A DNA stretch of 64,000 nt from the NCBI RefSeq assembly GCF_949987535.1, contig NC_080067.1:82547985-82611984 (forward strand), in the 5' to 3' direction. This document shows, piece after piece, positions 22,752 to 35,345 of the stretch; positions within the stretch are counted from its first letter, which is position 1; each line of letters opens with the position of its first letter. The notes under the pieces were generated by a model, which saw only the letters and a program-made list of their open reading frames with translations, made no database searches and was not told the DNA's origin. Made by a program: the position numbers and the translations under genes. The stretch is from Balaenoptera acutorostrata. Taxonomy: Eukaryota > Chordata > Mammalia > Artiodactyla > Balaenopteridae.

Positions 22752-24190
22752 TAATTTCTTTTTCTACATAAATTAGCCAGTTTCTGTTGTTTACAACCAA
22801 GAGCCATGACTGGAACCACTTCTTCACATCTGCGCCCTCAACCCCAATCCACAGCCCCAGCCTCTCACCTTCCCCCTTTATCAGGCAGGGTAGTTCAGAT
22901 TTGGGTTTCTCATGATCTCACCAGCCTACCCAGGTTATTTCCTGGAACTTTCACCTTCCTCACTCAAGCAGGCTGTCCAAACATCTTCCTAGCTGCAAAA
23001 TCAGCCTCACCACTCCCTGGGAAGGCAAACGCAGCTGCAGACTGCAGTGGCACTAAATTACTTCCAGCCCACCTCTCCTGCAAGCCTTGCCGTCCGCCTT
23101 CTCCCCTCATCATCCACTCCCTGCTCCCTTACAGGTTTCCTGTGATCTCATCCTCCTTTCTGGAAACCATCTCCTTCCTCAGTTTCCTCAACTTTGCCCG
23201 TGCTGTGTTTCTGCCCTACCTCCTGACTGCTCTTTCTCTGTTTTTCATTCTCTCACTTCCTGAGTAAGGAGCCTGCTGCCTTTTCTTCCTCTGTGCTCTC
23301 CTTCAGCTGCCTTGGCATCTCTGGCGGCTCCAGCCCTCAGCTGAGAGTGACCCACCCCCAGTCTCTGCTTCTACAGCCGGCTCCTCTCCTGAACCTAATT
23401 ATTATTTCTGTCACTGGCACCTCAGCTCAATGTCAATGTTTGAGAGACACTCATCTTCTCTCCTGACTGCCCTCCTTCTATTAATGGTACCATCCTTCCT
23501 TCTGGAAACCAGGCTTAAACTCCCATCCTCTTTGACAGGTCCTTCTCCTTTACTACCCCATCCCCTCAGACGCTGAGTCCACCACATCCCTTCCCTTGGT
23601 ATTCCCCACATCTCTCTCCAGTCACTCAGGCTCTACTCACCTCTCAGACTGGCTTCTGCGGGCACCTCTCTATTATTATCTCTGCTTCCCATCCATGCTC
23701 CCCAAAAGGAATTGTTCCTACATACAGCCTCCAGAGCAATATTCCTAAGGAACAGTCCTTATCCTATCTATCATTTCACTTAGAAACCTTCTATTATATT
23801 CAACAGTATTAAGTACCAGCTGCATGTGAATTATTTATGATTCTTTGCATACAACCTACTGAAACCAACATGTGTTGGTTAAAACTGAAAATGGGAGCTG
23901 ATGACATGGCTACAGGGAGATCTCATAGAACCCACAGGCAGGAATGCAGCCAAGTCTCAGACCTGAAAAACTCTTAGGACTCCATGGTGCTCTCTCTCCA
24001 TCCCCACTCTGCCTTTCTCAGCATCTGCTCCTCTACCTCCCCTGCAGCCCCCAGCTCTCCCTGGTACTCAGCCCCTTGCAGAAGATGCCTGCCTCACAGG
24101 AGCCAAGGTTTCTTTTTATCGCCACCACTCAAGAGACCACTCCCCAGTGGAAATGGAATCTTTCAGTCCCGGTTTCCAGTTTGCCAGTGT
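22752..24190. other. Noncoding C/T-rich DNA with L2 remnant
   Basis: The 153-codon plus-strand frame at 22806-23267 is in pyrimidine-rich sequence and shows no domain. About 23690-23870 is L2-like antisense sequence. Nothing else was recognised. Confidence 0.45.
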
Positions 24191-24569
24191 GCCAGTCAGG
24201 AATTGTCTGCTTACAAATAATGGACACCCAACACAGCTAGCTTGGGCAAAAGTGTAATTTATGGGCTCTGATAAACAAGCCTTGGAAAGGGCAGGCTGGG
24301 GCAAGGCCTTCTGGACAGAAGGTTACAGGGACTGAATGTCATTTATCTCTCCATTTCCCATGTCTGCCTGTGAGTGTTCTTTGCTTAAGGTAGACCCACT
24401 CCTTCCACATGTTAAAGGACACCAACGACACCTGATTAGTCTTGCCACCTGAGAAGGTTGGCTGTTCTCCACAAATTCTAATTTAAGAAAAATTCTTAGA
24501 GTGGGCTCTAACTGATCCAGCTTGGGGCACGTCTCCATCCGTGGGTTAGGTGGGAGGGGCACTAGATAA

Positions 24570-24785
24570 GGGTAGAGGAGAAAGCATAGACTCTGGAATA
24601 AGACTGCCTGGGCTTAAATCCTGGCTCTGTTACATATTAGCTGTGTGACTCTTGGTACTTAACCTCTCTGTGCCTCAGTTTCTTTGTCTGTAAAATAAGA
24701 ATAACAATAGGACCCATCTCATAGATTGTTATTAAGATTAAATTTAGAGTGCTTAGAATAGTGCCTACCGCAAAGTAAGGCTCTG
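24570..24785 (+). repeat. MIR element
   Basis: Near full-length sense MIR: 'agactgcctgggcttaaatc', 'ctggctctgttacatattag', 'ctgtgtgactcttgg', 'ctctctgtgcctcagtttc' and 'gcttagaatagtgcctacc'. Confidence 0.85.
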
Positions 24786-24796
24786 TGTCAGCAGTA

Positions 24797-24830
24797 ATGA
24801 TGATGATGATGATGATGATGATAATGACGA
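24797..24830. repeat. (ATG)n trinucleotide repeat
   Basis: About nine ATG/GAT units with slight decay at the right end, directly after the MIR. The minus-strand run of isoleucines is a by-product of it. Confidence 0.9.
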
Positions 24831-24917
24831 CAACCACTGCAAGGGAGGATGAGAGGAGATTCACTCTTCTTGAACCAGATGCTTGAGACAGGAGGAGAAG
24901 TTCAACCAAAAGAGTGT

Positions 24918-25192
24918 ATGTTAGTCTTCTAGGGCTGCCTTAACGAAGTCCTGCAGACTGGGTGACTTAGAACAGAAGTTCATTGTCTCGGCTCTGGAGT
25001 GTAGAAGTCTGAAGTCAAGATGTGGGCAGGGTGGCTTCTTCTGTGGGCTGCAAGGGAGAATCTGTTCCAGGCTTCCCTCCTCACTTATGGTAGCCTTAGG
25101 CATTCCTTGGCTTGTAGATGCAGGTTCTCCTGTGTCTTCACATCTTTCCTTTGTATGCATCTGTCTCTGTGTCTTGATTTCCTCTTCTAATA
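24918..25192 (-). mobile_element. MaLR-like LTR, first part
   Basis: Antisense LTR beginning 'tatgttagtcttctagggctgcc', with 'ctgggtgacttagaacagaag' and 'gtctgaagtcaagatgtgg'. It is split by the SINE at 25205-25352. Confidence 0.6.
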
Positions 25193-25204
25193 AGGACACC
25201 AGTG

Positions 25205-25352
25205 GTTTTTTTTTTTTAATTTCCCTTTATTTATTTATTTATTTTATTGGCCACACGGCATGTGGGATCTTAGTTCCCCAACCAGGGATTGAACCCGCAC
25301 CCCCTGCACTGGAAGCATGCAGTCTTAACCACTGGACCACCAGCGAAGTCCC
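25205..25352 (-). mobile_element. CHR-type SINE, short form, nested in LTR
   Basis: Antisense short copy (T run, 'ggccacacggcatgtgggatc', 'cagggattgaacccgcacccc', 'ccactggaccaccagcgaag'). The target-site duplication is aggacaccagtg at 25193-25204 and aggacaccggtg at 25353-25364. Confidence 0.93.
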
Positions 25353-25364
25353 AGGACACCGGTG

Positions 25365-25520
25365 TTTCAGATTAGGGTCCACACCGATGACCTCATCTTA
25401 GTCATCTGCATAGACTCTATTTTCAAATAAGGTCACATTCACAGGTACTGGGGATTGGGTCTTCAACGTTACTTTTTAGTAGGGGCGGGGTGGGAACACA
25501 CAATTCAACTCCTAACAGAT
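25365..25520 (-). mobile_element. MaLR-like LTR, second part
   Basis: The LTR resumes after the SINE ('cagattagggtccacaccg', 'caaataaggtcacattcac', 'gaacacacaattcaactcc') and ends 'taaca'. Confidence 0.6.
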
Positions 25521-27215
25521 TTGGGGCAGTACTGGGGCAGACCAACAGTAAATATCCTCTCCATTTCACTCCTAGGACCAAACATTCTGATCAGCCCAGC
25601 TTGGGTCAGTTGCTCATCCCTGGTCCTATCAACAGCTGCTAGAGGGGACAGTGGGGACAAGGAGTCACACTGCCCAAAATAACTGCTGGGGACAGTGGGC
25701 ATGCCTCAGAGAAAGGGCTGGGATGTTGGCTCACCTGCTGGACAAACATCTCAGACACTGTCCACTCCAACATGCAGAGTGCCAGTCGCTGGGAGGTTCC
25801 TAGAGATGAGCAAGAATATGTTTACACTAGAGCAAGGGAGAAGGTCCCCTATGAAAGCACTAATGGCAGGTACCACAGAATTAGTGCTCTAGTGGAAGCA
25901 CAGACAAAGCATCATGAGCGTGTGAGAGAGGATTGAGAAGTCCCCCATTGGAAGTAGGGTGGAGGGCGCCAGAAGGAGCCCCACTGGAGGAGTGACAGCT
26001 GAGCTATTCTTTGGAGAGGAGAACTGGGATAAATAAAAAAAATGTAGGGGTGAGAGAGGAATAAGGAATCAGAGAATAGTGGGGAAATAACCTACTGTGT
26101 CTGGGTAGTCAAGTGAAAAATGAGAAGTGATAGCAAACATTTACTGAGTAGTAATTGGGAGCCCGACACTGTTTTACGCATTCCACGTGCATGATCTCTG
26201 CTATCTTCACCATGATCTCGGTACGCTACCATCACTCTTGTTTTACAGATAAGGTTCAGTGACTTGCTCAAGTCACGTAGCCAGGAGATGGTAGAACCCA
26301 GGGTCTTATGCCTCGTCTCCTATGAAAGATTAGATTGGAAAGCTGGTTAGGCACAGAACATGGCCGGTTTTGCCAAGGAATCTGGAGTTTATTCTGGAGG
26401 AAACAAGAAGCTAATGATGAACCGTAGGCAGAGGAGGACCTGACTGGACCTTTATTTCAGGATGACAGCTCGGTGGCAGTGTGGAGGATGCTGAGAAGCA
26501 GGGAGAGGTTCCAGAAAAGCCAACACCTGCCGTCTCCCGCCCCACGGGGGAGAAGAATTAACCAGTCATCCTTCTCTATAAGACAGCACCAGGAGCACCA
26601 GGGACTGTTTGCTGGCTCATTCATTTTAATTTAATTTTTATTGAAGCATAACCTACATACAAAAAAGTGCACAACTCATAAGCGTGGCTTGATTGATTTT
26701 TCATCAGATGAACACACCCTTTAGGTTCATTCTTCACATAATGATCCTGCATCCTTCCCTATCAAAGCCACCTCTGAAACCATCACTCTAACTACCCCAT
26801 CCTGCAGTAGGAAATCTCCTACTGCTTAACGATGATTCAACATGTTCTCTGAGAATTGCGCTGCTCTTGGAAAGTGGTATGGGCAGTGGCAGAGCTGGAG
26901 GACTCTGTCACCCTGTCCGGCTGGGCCTGGCTCCCCTTACGCTTGGTGTGGCTTCAGGCAAGTTCCCTTACCTCTGTTGGGCTCAGAGTCTTCATCTGTA
27001 AAATGGAGTCAGTAATGGTTAGCTTCTTTCATAATTTATAGAATTTCTATAATTTATAGAAATTTATAAAATTGATACAATATAACATTATTATATATAA
27101 TACATCTAATTTATACAATGTATAAAATTAATAAATTGATTAATAAAATGGAGTAAATATTGGCCATCACCATCTTTGTTGGTGTCCATTCCATTTTACT
27201 TTGATATACATTTTT
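25521..27215. other. Noncoding DNA with MIR, ancient repeat and L1 fragments
   Basis: A minus-strand MIR lies at about 26125-26315. An L2-type fragment follows at about 26330-26500 ('gagtttattctggagg', 'gatgacagctcggtggcag'). A minus-strand L1 end is at about 26625-26800 ('tttttattgaagcataacc'). An AT-rich run of related 'aatttata' units spans 27036-27150. No gene was seen. Confidence 0.5.
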
Positions 27216-27228
27216 AGAGGAGTTTTAT

Positions 27229-27592
27229 TATTTTTTTATTTATTTATATTTTATTTATTTATTTTTTTGGCTGCGTTGGGTCTTCGTTGCTGCACGCGGG
27301 CTTTCTCTATTTGCGGTGAGCAGGGGCTACTCTTCGTTTTGGTGCGCGGGCTTCTCATTGTGGTGGCTTCTCTTGTTGCAGAGCACAGGCTCTAGAGCAC
27401 GCGGGCTTCCGTAGTTGTGGCATGAAGGCTCAGTAGTTGTGGCTCGTGGGCTCTAGAGCACAGGCTCAGTAGTTGTGGCGCACGGGCTTAGTTGCTCCAC
27501 GGCATGTGGGGTCTTCCTGAACCAGGGCTCGAACCCGTGTCCCCTACATTGGCAGGCGGATTCTTAACCACTGCGCCACCAGGGAAGTCCCT
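27229..27592 (-). mobile_element. CHR-type SINE, long form
   Basis: Antisense full-length copy with an exact 13-bp target-site duplication agaggagttttat, at 27216-27228 and 27595-27607. The tail is a TTTA/T-rich run. Confidence 0.95.
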
Positions 27593-27607
27593 ATAGAGGA
27601 GTTTTAT

Positions 27608-29690
27608 ACAACCAGCTGGCAAGGTGCTGCAGAGGACACAGAGGTTAGGAAGATGCATCTCTCCCACCTCCCCAAGCACTCCAGATATAGTGGGGAGAGG
27701 TGAATAAGGTACAGTGTGGAAGCCAGGTACACAGATGATCCTTAGAAGATTCTCTCTTAGGTGTGGTGTTTTATGGGACTCTGATGGAATTTGTGACCTA
27801 TTTTCTCTGTCTCTCTGTCTCTCTCCCCTGCTCTGAAGGGCTCTACCCCTGGCCTAAGAGAATCCAGGCCCAGACTCAGGTGGTGCTTGGATGGGGTTGG
27901 GCTGGAAGCCGGGTCGTGGCTCCCTGAAGCACTACCAGTAAGCTTCATGGTTCATGTTGCATTTTCAGTTCTCAATGATTGTATTTCCTCCTTTCCCCAC
28001 ACGCACTTCCAGCCAGTTCACCTTCAGAGTGCCTCTCTCCTCTGTTCAGCCCACACCCTTGGAAGTAGAGGAGCTGTAACAGTAAAACCTCCAGGGGAGA
28101 GCCCTGCTTACCTCTTAAGCCTCATCTCTGCCATTGGCCTCCTGGAAGGTGAGCTCCCCAGCTCTTCTTGACTTCCCGTCTCCTCTGGGAGATGGGTCCT
28201 CAGGCACACTTAGATCCCTACTCTGGGCTTCACTACGTTTAGGGTGGGAGCAGGAAAAGCCATGGCCAGTGGAAATTAGTGGTTTCTGGGACATCAGAAT
28301 CTTGCTCCTCTGGGATTTATTTCTGAAGTATGGAAATGTAAAAAGGATGCCGGGGGGTCAGAGGCTGGAAGCCCAGAGCCCTGGACATCAGTCCACTTCT
28401 TAACAGGCCCTGATGCTTTTGCTATTTCTTTACTTCTTTGAGCTTTAGTTTCCTTGTCTATAAAATAGGAATAATACTGACCCAACTCATCTCAGAAAGG
28501 TTAGTGGTAGCACTTTTAAAAGTGTACTTTGCTATGAGGAATGTATGAGATTATTATTCTTTACTATTGTCTCTCTTTCTTGCCACTTTGCTATTTGAAA
28601 ACCTCGTAATATTTTTAAAAAATAAAATTAAAAGTGATACATGCTTGAAGCACACAATCCAAGCAGTAGAGAAGGGCCTAAGGTGAACAGTTCAATTCCC
28701 CTTCATTCTCCCTCTCCCAATGCCCCAATCCCATCGTCCTAAGACCACCACTCCTGTTCATTTCTTATCTATCTTAGACACCTTCTGTGCTCATGCAAGT
28801 GAATATGCATGCAATAGGTTCTTTTTATCTCCAAATCAGAACATATTGTACATCTCTTCTGTACCTGGCTTTTTTCCTTTAGTATTTTGAAGATCTTTGC
28901 ATTTAGCACAAATCTACTCTTTAATGGCTGTGTGATACTCCACGCTGTGAATGTACTATGACATGTTTACCAATCCCTTAAAGTTAGACATTTGAGATTC
29001 CCATCCATTTAAGGCCCTTCAGGCTGGCAGATTGGAGACTCTACAATTGTCCCTAACATTGTGTTCTTCTGAGTTCCCTCCTCACCGGAATTCCTGAGCC
29101 TCCAAAGTCAGGGCTTGTGGGAGCTGAATGCAGCCAGGCACATCCGCCCTCAGGATGGGAGGAGCAGTGGCGTGGGTTGAGGTCTCCCTAGGGCACAGGA
29201 AGCAGAGAAGGAAGTAGGTCTGGGGACATCACTCAGGGTCATTGCCTCTGTTGACCTCCTCAGCCTCCTTGCCTGTCTGTGGGTCTATGCGGGGAAGCTC
29301 ACTCTCCTATTAGAATCACCTAGGGAACTTTACAATCTCAGAGCTGGACCACACCCCAGGTCAATTAAACCAAAATCTCTGCAATCTGGCCCAGGACATC
29401 CATTATGATAATTATTTCAAGTGATTCTACTGTGCAGTCACAAAAACTACAGCCCAGAAGCCTGGAGATAAAAATGGCATGACAAACCTTAAGGCCTTCG
29501 CTTTCTTCCTCTTGTTTCAACCCTATGAGAGAGGTAGGATTATCCCACAGCAAACAACCTAGAATGCATTTACCCAGCATGCATGCATGATGCATACAGG
29601 AAGTGGTTCTTATTCATTCCTTGCTAAGTATTTATTTGGTCACTGTTTTGACTCATTCAAAATCATTTATGTAAACTGGTAAGAATCTTT
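27608..29690. other. Noncoding DNA with an old LINE remnant
   Basis: About 28600-28990 resembles an old LINE 3' end in antisense ('tcatgcaagtgaatatgcatg', 'aatggctgtgtgatactcc'). The rest is single-copy. The short frames at 27887-28171 and 28134-28403 show no domain. Confidence 0.45.
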
Positions 29691-30180
29691 TAGCAGGCAG
29701 TTTGGTAATATGTATCAAGAGCCATAAAACTGCTCAAAATCATTGGCCTACTTATTCCACTTTCGGAATCCATCCTAGAGAAGTAACATAAATATGGGGG
29801 AAATGCTATATGCATAAGATGTTCATTGCAGCATTATTTATATTAATGGAAAACTGGAGAAACCTAAATGTCCAATGATACAGGTATGGGTAAGTAAACT
29901 GTGGTACAACTAGAATATTAAGTAATCGTTACTTAATAAGTGCTAGAATATTAAGTAATCATTAAAATTATTGCTATGAAGACAAAGCAATAATATGGAA
30001 ACTGCTTGTGCCATAATGTTAAATGAAAACAGAGGATACAAGTGTGTGGATACACTTTGATCACAACTGCATGCAGAGAAAACTGAATGTAAGGGAAAAA
30101 ATTATAAAGGAAAAGAACAGAATGCTAACAGATTGTGTTAGGATGACAACTTCCCTACTTTCAAAGTTTTTACATTGCTA
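29690..30180 (+). repeat. Old L1 3' fragment with local rearrangement
   Basis: Sense L1M-like sequence ('atgttcattgcagcattattt', 'aaacctaaatgtccaatg', 'aactgtggtacaactagaa', 'gtatacactttgatc'-like). It includes a repeated 18-mer and a palindrome at 29910-29960. Confidence 0.65.
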
Positions 30181-32002
30181 CTTAGATGGAAACAAATTGT
30201 AAGAAAATTCTGCCTTGTGTATTTGTTCATGTCTGTCTGAGACTAGGGGCATCCTTATGTTCAGGTCTTCACCTACCATGCTGAGGCCAAAATCTAGTGC
30301 TTCAGGCTTCACCCAGCGCTTCACCCAACACAAAAGCCTGATAATAGTGGATAAGAAGTCAGAAGATCTGGTTTTTAGCCCCTGCCCCAGTTTCACAGTT
30401 TGATCTTGAGCAAATCATTCCTCCTTTCTGAACCTCAGTTCCTTCATCTGGGAAACAACAGATTCAACTAGAAGGATGCTCAGAACCTTCCGGTTCTGAA
30501 ACGTGGTGAGCATGATATTGATGACGCTGAAGACGATGTTAATGAACCCCAAGTGCATTCAGCAGCATTAAATGGCAGACTAAGAGGCAGAAAAGTATCT
30601 CCCCTAAAACCTCTGCAGGCAGGCTACCTCTGTTCCTTATTTCCACATTCAGAGTCTCTCCCCTTCCCTGCCTCACATTGAAATCCTGAAAAACATAACT
30701 GAATAAATGTAAGGCAAATCACACAGCTCGCTTCAATATTTGGTAGTTTCCCTCCACATCACTCACGTATAGTCACATATATGACTGGTAAATGTAAGTG
30801 CCCCTGGACTATGCAGGAGAGTGCGTGGGGCCAAACAGGAAGCCCTGTTCCACCTCCCACCCCCGACTTTTCATCTTGATAAAGTGATTTTCCTCAACAG
30901 GCAGAGGACAGGGAGCCAGAAATCAGTGACAACACAGCTCACTGGGGCTGCGCAGCCCTCTGCTTGGCGAGAGGTGTCTCTCTTATATGATGCGGATGCA
31001 CCAGCCTGAGGCTACAGAATAACAGGGAGAAAGGTCTGGAGTTGTTAAAAGCAGAGTCATTCTGAGGGGAAGAGAAATTGAAATCCCAGGGTTTAAAGAG
31101 AGCAATAAAGGTGATGATGGGAAATGAGAGGCCCAGGGGTACACAGTGAGGCTTGACTCATCTGGCAGGAAGGAATATGCTGCTGGGATTAGTACATTTT
31201 CCACGTGACTGAAGTTTAACTGTCCAAGTGCCGGGACTTGACCCTTAACCCCATTAGAATGCTTCTCGATCTTCTTAAGTGTCAGTATGGAACATCATTT
31301 AGACTTTTTCTAATAACACAAGGGAATGGGACCAGGAGTTATATATTTGGGGGGTGATTATTTGTGAATGCCTCTATTCCCCACTGGACTGTCTAGGACA
31401 TGCCTGGCCCAGAGCAGGCACTCAAGACATATTTGTTGAATGAGAGAGAACCCTTGCTGTATAATACGCTGTATTATGAAGAACTCTGTTGGTCATAAGT
31501 ATCAGAAAAGGACTCATGCTAAGCTAGGCAAAAATGGAGATAATCAGAGGGATTTATGGGGTGTCTAACTGGAGTCTGAGCTCTAGGCATTCACTGGGAC
31601 TAAGCTGGAGTCCTGGGGGCTGGGGGGTACCCAAGGAAAGTTCCTTCTTCTCTTATCTTTGGGCTCCTCCTTTCATATTCTCTCTCACTGTTGACCATCT
31701 TTTTCTGCTCTGCAGAACAGCGCTACTTTCATCTTCAAGTTTATAGGTCCTCTGTTTCAGAAAGAGACTAGCCCTTCTTTCTGGTTGTTTCAGTTCTTAA
31801 ACTTCCAGCGATAGGACTCCATTTGGCCCAGTTTGGTTGGTGTGTATCTCAGTACAATAGGATGACCACCCTGGAAACTTTATAGGTGGAGTTGGAGGGA
31901 TCCCCAGATAAAGGAGTATGGATTCACGAAACAGTAGGCACTGACAACATTCACATTATCTCTATTAATCTTTACAATAACCTTTGAGGTGGGTGAGCCT
32001 GT
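30181..32002. other. Noncoding single-copy DNA with MIR remnant
   Basis: A sense MIR-like piece lies at about 30350-30500. About 31480-31990 resembles an old interspersed repeat ('gttggtcataagtatcag', 'aatcagagggatttatgg') related to sequence near 40680-41060. No gene was seen. Confidence 0.4.
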
Positions 32003-32014
32003 TATCTGCACTTT

Positions 32015-32355
32015 AAAAAAAAAAATTTATTTATTTTTTACTTTTGTTTATTTTTGGCTGCGTTGGGTCTCCGTTGCTGTGTGTGGGCTTTCTCTAGTTG
32101 CAGCAAGCGGGAGCTACTTTTTGTTGTGGTCCGCAGGCCTCTCATTGCAGTGGCTTCTCTTGTTGCGGAGCACGGGCTCTAGGCGCATGGGCTTCGGTAG
32201 TTGTGGCTCGCGGGCTCTAGAGAGCAGCCTCAGTAGTTGTGGCGCATGGGCTTAGCTGCTCCGTGGCATGTGGGATCTTCCCGGACCAGGGCTCTAACCC
32301 GTGTCCCCTGCATTGGCAGGCGGATTCTTAACCACTGTGCCACCAGGGGAAGCCC
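32015..32355 (-). mobile_element. CHR-type SINE, long form
   Basis: Antisense full-length copy with an exact 12-bp target-site duplication tatctgcacttt, at 32003-32014 and 32356-32367. Confidence 0.95.
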
Positions 32356-32519
32356 TATCTGCACTTTTCAAGTGAAAAAACTAAGGTTGAAAAAAGATAC
32401 AGAATTTGCCCAAGGTCACACAACTAGGTAAAGGTGGAGGAGGCTGGAGGCAGGGTGGTAGGAGCCAGGTGCCTTCAAAGCCTGGGCGTCTCTCCATGCC
32501 GTGCAGTCTCTGGTCAGCC

Positions 32520-33107
32520 ACCTAAACTGTGGCCATCGCCCTGCCCTGCGGTAACTGTGGCAGACAGGATGGCCCATAGGGGTGAATGATCACTGACCCC
32601 AGGAAACGCCCTGCAAATTGCTCTCTTGGGAAAGCCCCAAAGTCAGCTTGGTTTTTGGCTATTTGTTTCTCTCTCATAAAGCTAGGTGAAGGTTGTATCC
32701 TGCCTGCTCTTGGGGGCAATGTACTGCAAGTTGCCTTTCTGCAAAATTAATTAGCGAATCAAAGGTCAGAGCTGCCTTCTCCCCGGTGATTGCTCTGGCC
32801 TCCAGAATAGCTTTTTCCTCTTCACTGTGACCATCCATGTCTTTTAACCCTTCAGCAGCCGTGGAAACCATATCAGTTATTTCTGCATCTCTACCATCAT
32901 GAACTAGATTGGGACCCACTGTGCCTTCATGTGTAGGAGGTTTGTGTTTGGATGTGAAGGAAGATTATCGTTCACCATTGCCAAGAAATTGTGCAGAAGT
33001 GTTTGGACACAAATTTATTCAAGACATCACTAATATCATCCTCTTCTTCATCGGATGTCACTTTTCTCCAAATATGCCATTGGTCACAATTTCCTCAAGT
33101 TCTTTTT
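32520..33107 (-). pseudogene. Coding-like remnant of an unidentified gene, segment 3
   Basis: The minus strand holds an 81-codon open stretch (32919-32674) with an alternating acidic/helical composition (EITDMVSTAAEGLKDMDG, then HSEEEKAILEARAITGEKAA). Just upstream, in another frame, is a stretch with VTSDEEEDDISDVLNKF. A one-base frameshift and stops separate the pieces. The composition looks protein-derived rather than random, but I do not recognise the family. No poly(A) tail was seen, so processed origin is unproven. A SINE splits this segment from the one at 33495-33863. Confidence 0.35.
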
Positions 33108-33494
33108 TTTTTTTAAGTACTGCTAAAGTACTTTTTTTAATATACTTTTTTTGCTAAAGTACCTTTATTTATTTTTGGTTGCGTTGGGTCTTCATTGCTG
33201 CACGTGGGCTTTCTCTAGTTGTGAGCGGGGGCTACTCCTCATTGTGGTGCGCGGGCTTCTCATTGTGGCAGCTTCTCTTGTTGCAGAGCGCAGGCTCTAG
33301 GCACACGGGCTTCAGTAGTTGTGGCACGCAGCCTCAGTAGTTGCGGCTCGCGGGGTCTAGAGTGCAGGCTCAGTAGTTGTGGCGCATGGGCTTAGTTGCT
33401 CCACAGCATGTGGGATCTTCCCGGACCAGGGATTGAACCATGTCCCCTGCATTGGCAGGCGGATTCTTAACCACTGCACTACCAGGGAAGCCCT
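33108..33494 (-). mobile_element. CHR-type SINE, long form, inside the coding-like remnant
   Basis: Antisense copy with an exact 15-bp target-site duplication cctcaagttcttttt, at 33093-33107 and 33495-33509. Removing the SINE and one duplicate copy restores continuity of the host sequence. The T/A-rich tail contains two 'gctaaagtac' units separated by T runs. Confidence 0.95.
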
Positions 33495-33863
33495 CCTCAA
33501 GTTCTTTTTAATGTTTGACTTTCAACAGACTCTTAGGCACAAGCAATATGAAAGCCATATCTTTAATATTGTCACAAGGCTGAAGAAATCCTCTGTAGTG
33601 TCTACTTGTTAGAGCAGCTTGCTCATGACATTTGTTTTGTAATAATACTTCATATTCAGAATATTCCCCTGGTCCATAGGTTAGATCAGGGAAGTAACAT
33701 GGAGGGGGTGATGGAGAGGGCAGGAAGCTGGTAAAAATATCATCAGACAATAACCTCAGAGAGCATTTTATAATTATCTAGTAATAAGATAGCTTTGCTT
33801 ACCTACAGAGCTCTGTGGTTCTCAAGTAATCTTTCATATAAGGTTCAGAAGGATGTTAGTACT
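33495..33863 (-). pseudogene. Coding-like remnant, segment 2
   Basis: The minus strand carries an 80-codon frame (33750-33508) rich in Pro, Ser and Tyr (DDIFTSFLPSPSPPPCYF, then PDLTYGPGEYSEYEVLLQ), followed by a stop. It sits between the SINE insertion and the provirus insertion, and the host sequence continues beyond the provirus at 39497. The family was not recognised. Confidence 0.3.
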
Positions 33864-34261
33864 GTTTTAAAAAAACAAGAAACAGGTCCAAAATGGAGGC
33901 ACCTGTGCTAAGCCCATGTCACCAGATCAGGACAATACCTAATCTAATCGCAGTTTCAACCTTTTCCAGGAATGTAATCTTAACTGCTCAGCCTGGAATT
34001 TCCCTGTCAGCACCAGTGAGGCAATGCACCTAATAGATCCTTTTGTCCCCCAAAGAAAGGTGACATTGCCTGAAATAATTCTTTTTTTTTTCTTTATGAC
34101 TTCCTTGTCCCACCCCCTCTCTGCCTTTAAAATCTTTTCCTTTTCTGTAGCTCTTTGGAGCTCCTTTTTGTTGCTAGATGGGTTGCTGCCTGATTCATGA
34201 ATCACTGAATAAAGACAATTAGAGTTTTAAAATTTACTCCGTTGAATTTTGTTTTTTAACA
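33864..34261 (+). repeat. 5' LTR of the provirus
   Basis: 398 bp, TG...CA ends. It shares the U3/R/U5 order with the 3' LTR (ccaaaatggag near the start, ctcatgtcacc-like, gtaatcttaac, agctctttggagc). The AATAAA polyadenylation signal is at 34208-34213. Confidence 0.88.
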
Positions 34262-34290
34262 AAAATTTGGTGGCAGCAAGGTGAATATCT
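34262..34290 (+). other. Primer-binding-site region of the provirus
   Basis: Directly after the 5' LTR the sequence reads aaaatttggtggcagcaagg. The TGG at 34268-34270 is where an 18-nt tRNA primer site should begin, but the following bases do not match the tRNA-Pro site usual for gammaretroviruses. The primer tRNA was not identified. Confidence 0.5.
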
Positions 34291-35084
34291 GACGGTGTTC
34301 AGAGATACTGAGAAACACAGGTGTGATACCCTCAAACCTCTTTTTGAGGTCTGTCTTTCTTGACATTTCTGAGAGCCAGGGGTAAGTTCCTCTCAGTTCC
34401 AAGCTCCACTGTCTTTGCACTGAGCTCCTGATCTAACTAACTGGTTTTCCTTTGTAGAGCAGGTCAGCTTGAGCTGCTAGACAGTTCTACCTGGAGCTCA
34501 GACCCTACCCTTTATTTTGGACCACAGTTCCCAGGTTTTTGAGTAGAAACCCCAGCCCTCAATTCTGACCCAAGATCCACATAAGAACTGTTAATGACAG
34601 TGCACAGCTCCCCATTTATGCGGCGCTCCTAGTCCGCAGTTCCCATTTGTTGAAATCCGCTGGTTCAGTCCTTTCCCCAGTCCAAGGTTCCAAGGGAGGG
34701 ATTGGTAGTGGTACCCACAGGTCCTTTTCTTGACCAGGATGTAGTAACATCTCTCGGTTACTGCCAATATATTAAGGTGCACATGTTTGTTTGTTGTTTT
34801 ATGTAGATAAAGGCTAATTGCTAATGGGAATCTCAGAAGTCAAAGAAGCTGCAAAAATTCATGGGCACAGGTCAAGCATTTAAGAGCTGTTAGAGCACTT
34901 GCCACCTTACCCAAAGACTCCTGTGTTAGGATAAGTGGTCATGGAACAGGTTAGATTGACGCTAAGTCACCTGCCAATCTCAAGAAAATGTCCATGCAAG
35001 AAGTACACTGTAAAACACAACATAATCCCCAACCCCTCAGCACACCCCTCTTAGGTATTAGTTTGGCTCAAGAGACCCAATGGC

Positions 35085-35085
<1 letters not shown>

Positions 35086-35124
<39 letters not shown>

Positions 35125-35126
35125 AT
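35086..35126. repeat. (AAAT)n microsatellite inside the provirus
   Basis: About ten AAAT units. It is probably a simple expansion in decayed proviral sequence. Confidence 0.92.
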
Positions 35127-35345
35127 TTAAGAAATGGAATCTTTAAATCCAAAGAGCTAAGTGAGCCACCTTTCAGCACACCTGCTTATTTTATGTCTAA
35201 GAGCTGCAGTCCTGGAAGCTATAAATAACTACAGAAAATGGCTAAAATCTCACTAAAGACAACCTAGAATCTTGTGTCCTGAGAACTTGGCTTGGTAACC
35301 ATCAGGTTGGGGGCCCCAAAATATGGCTGGCAGAAATGTGGGCTG

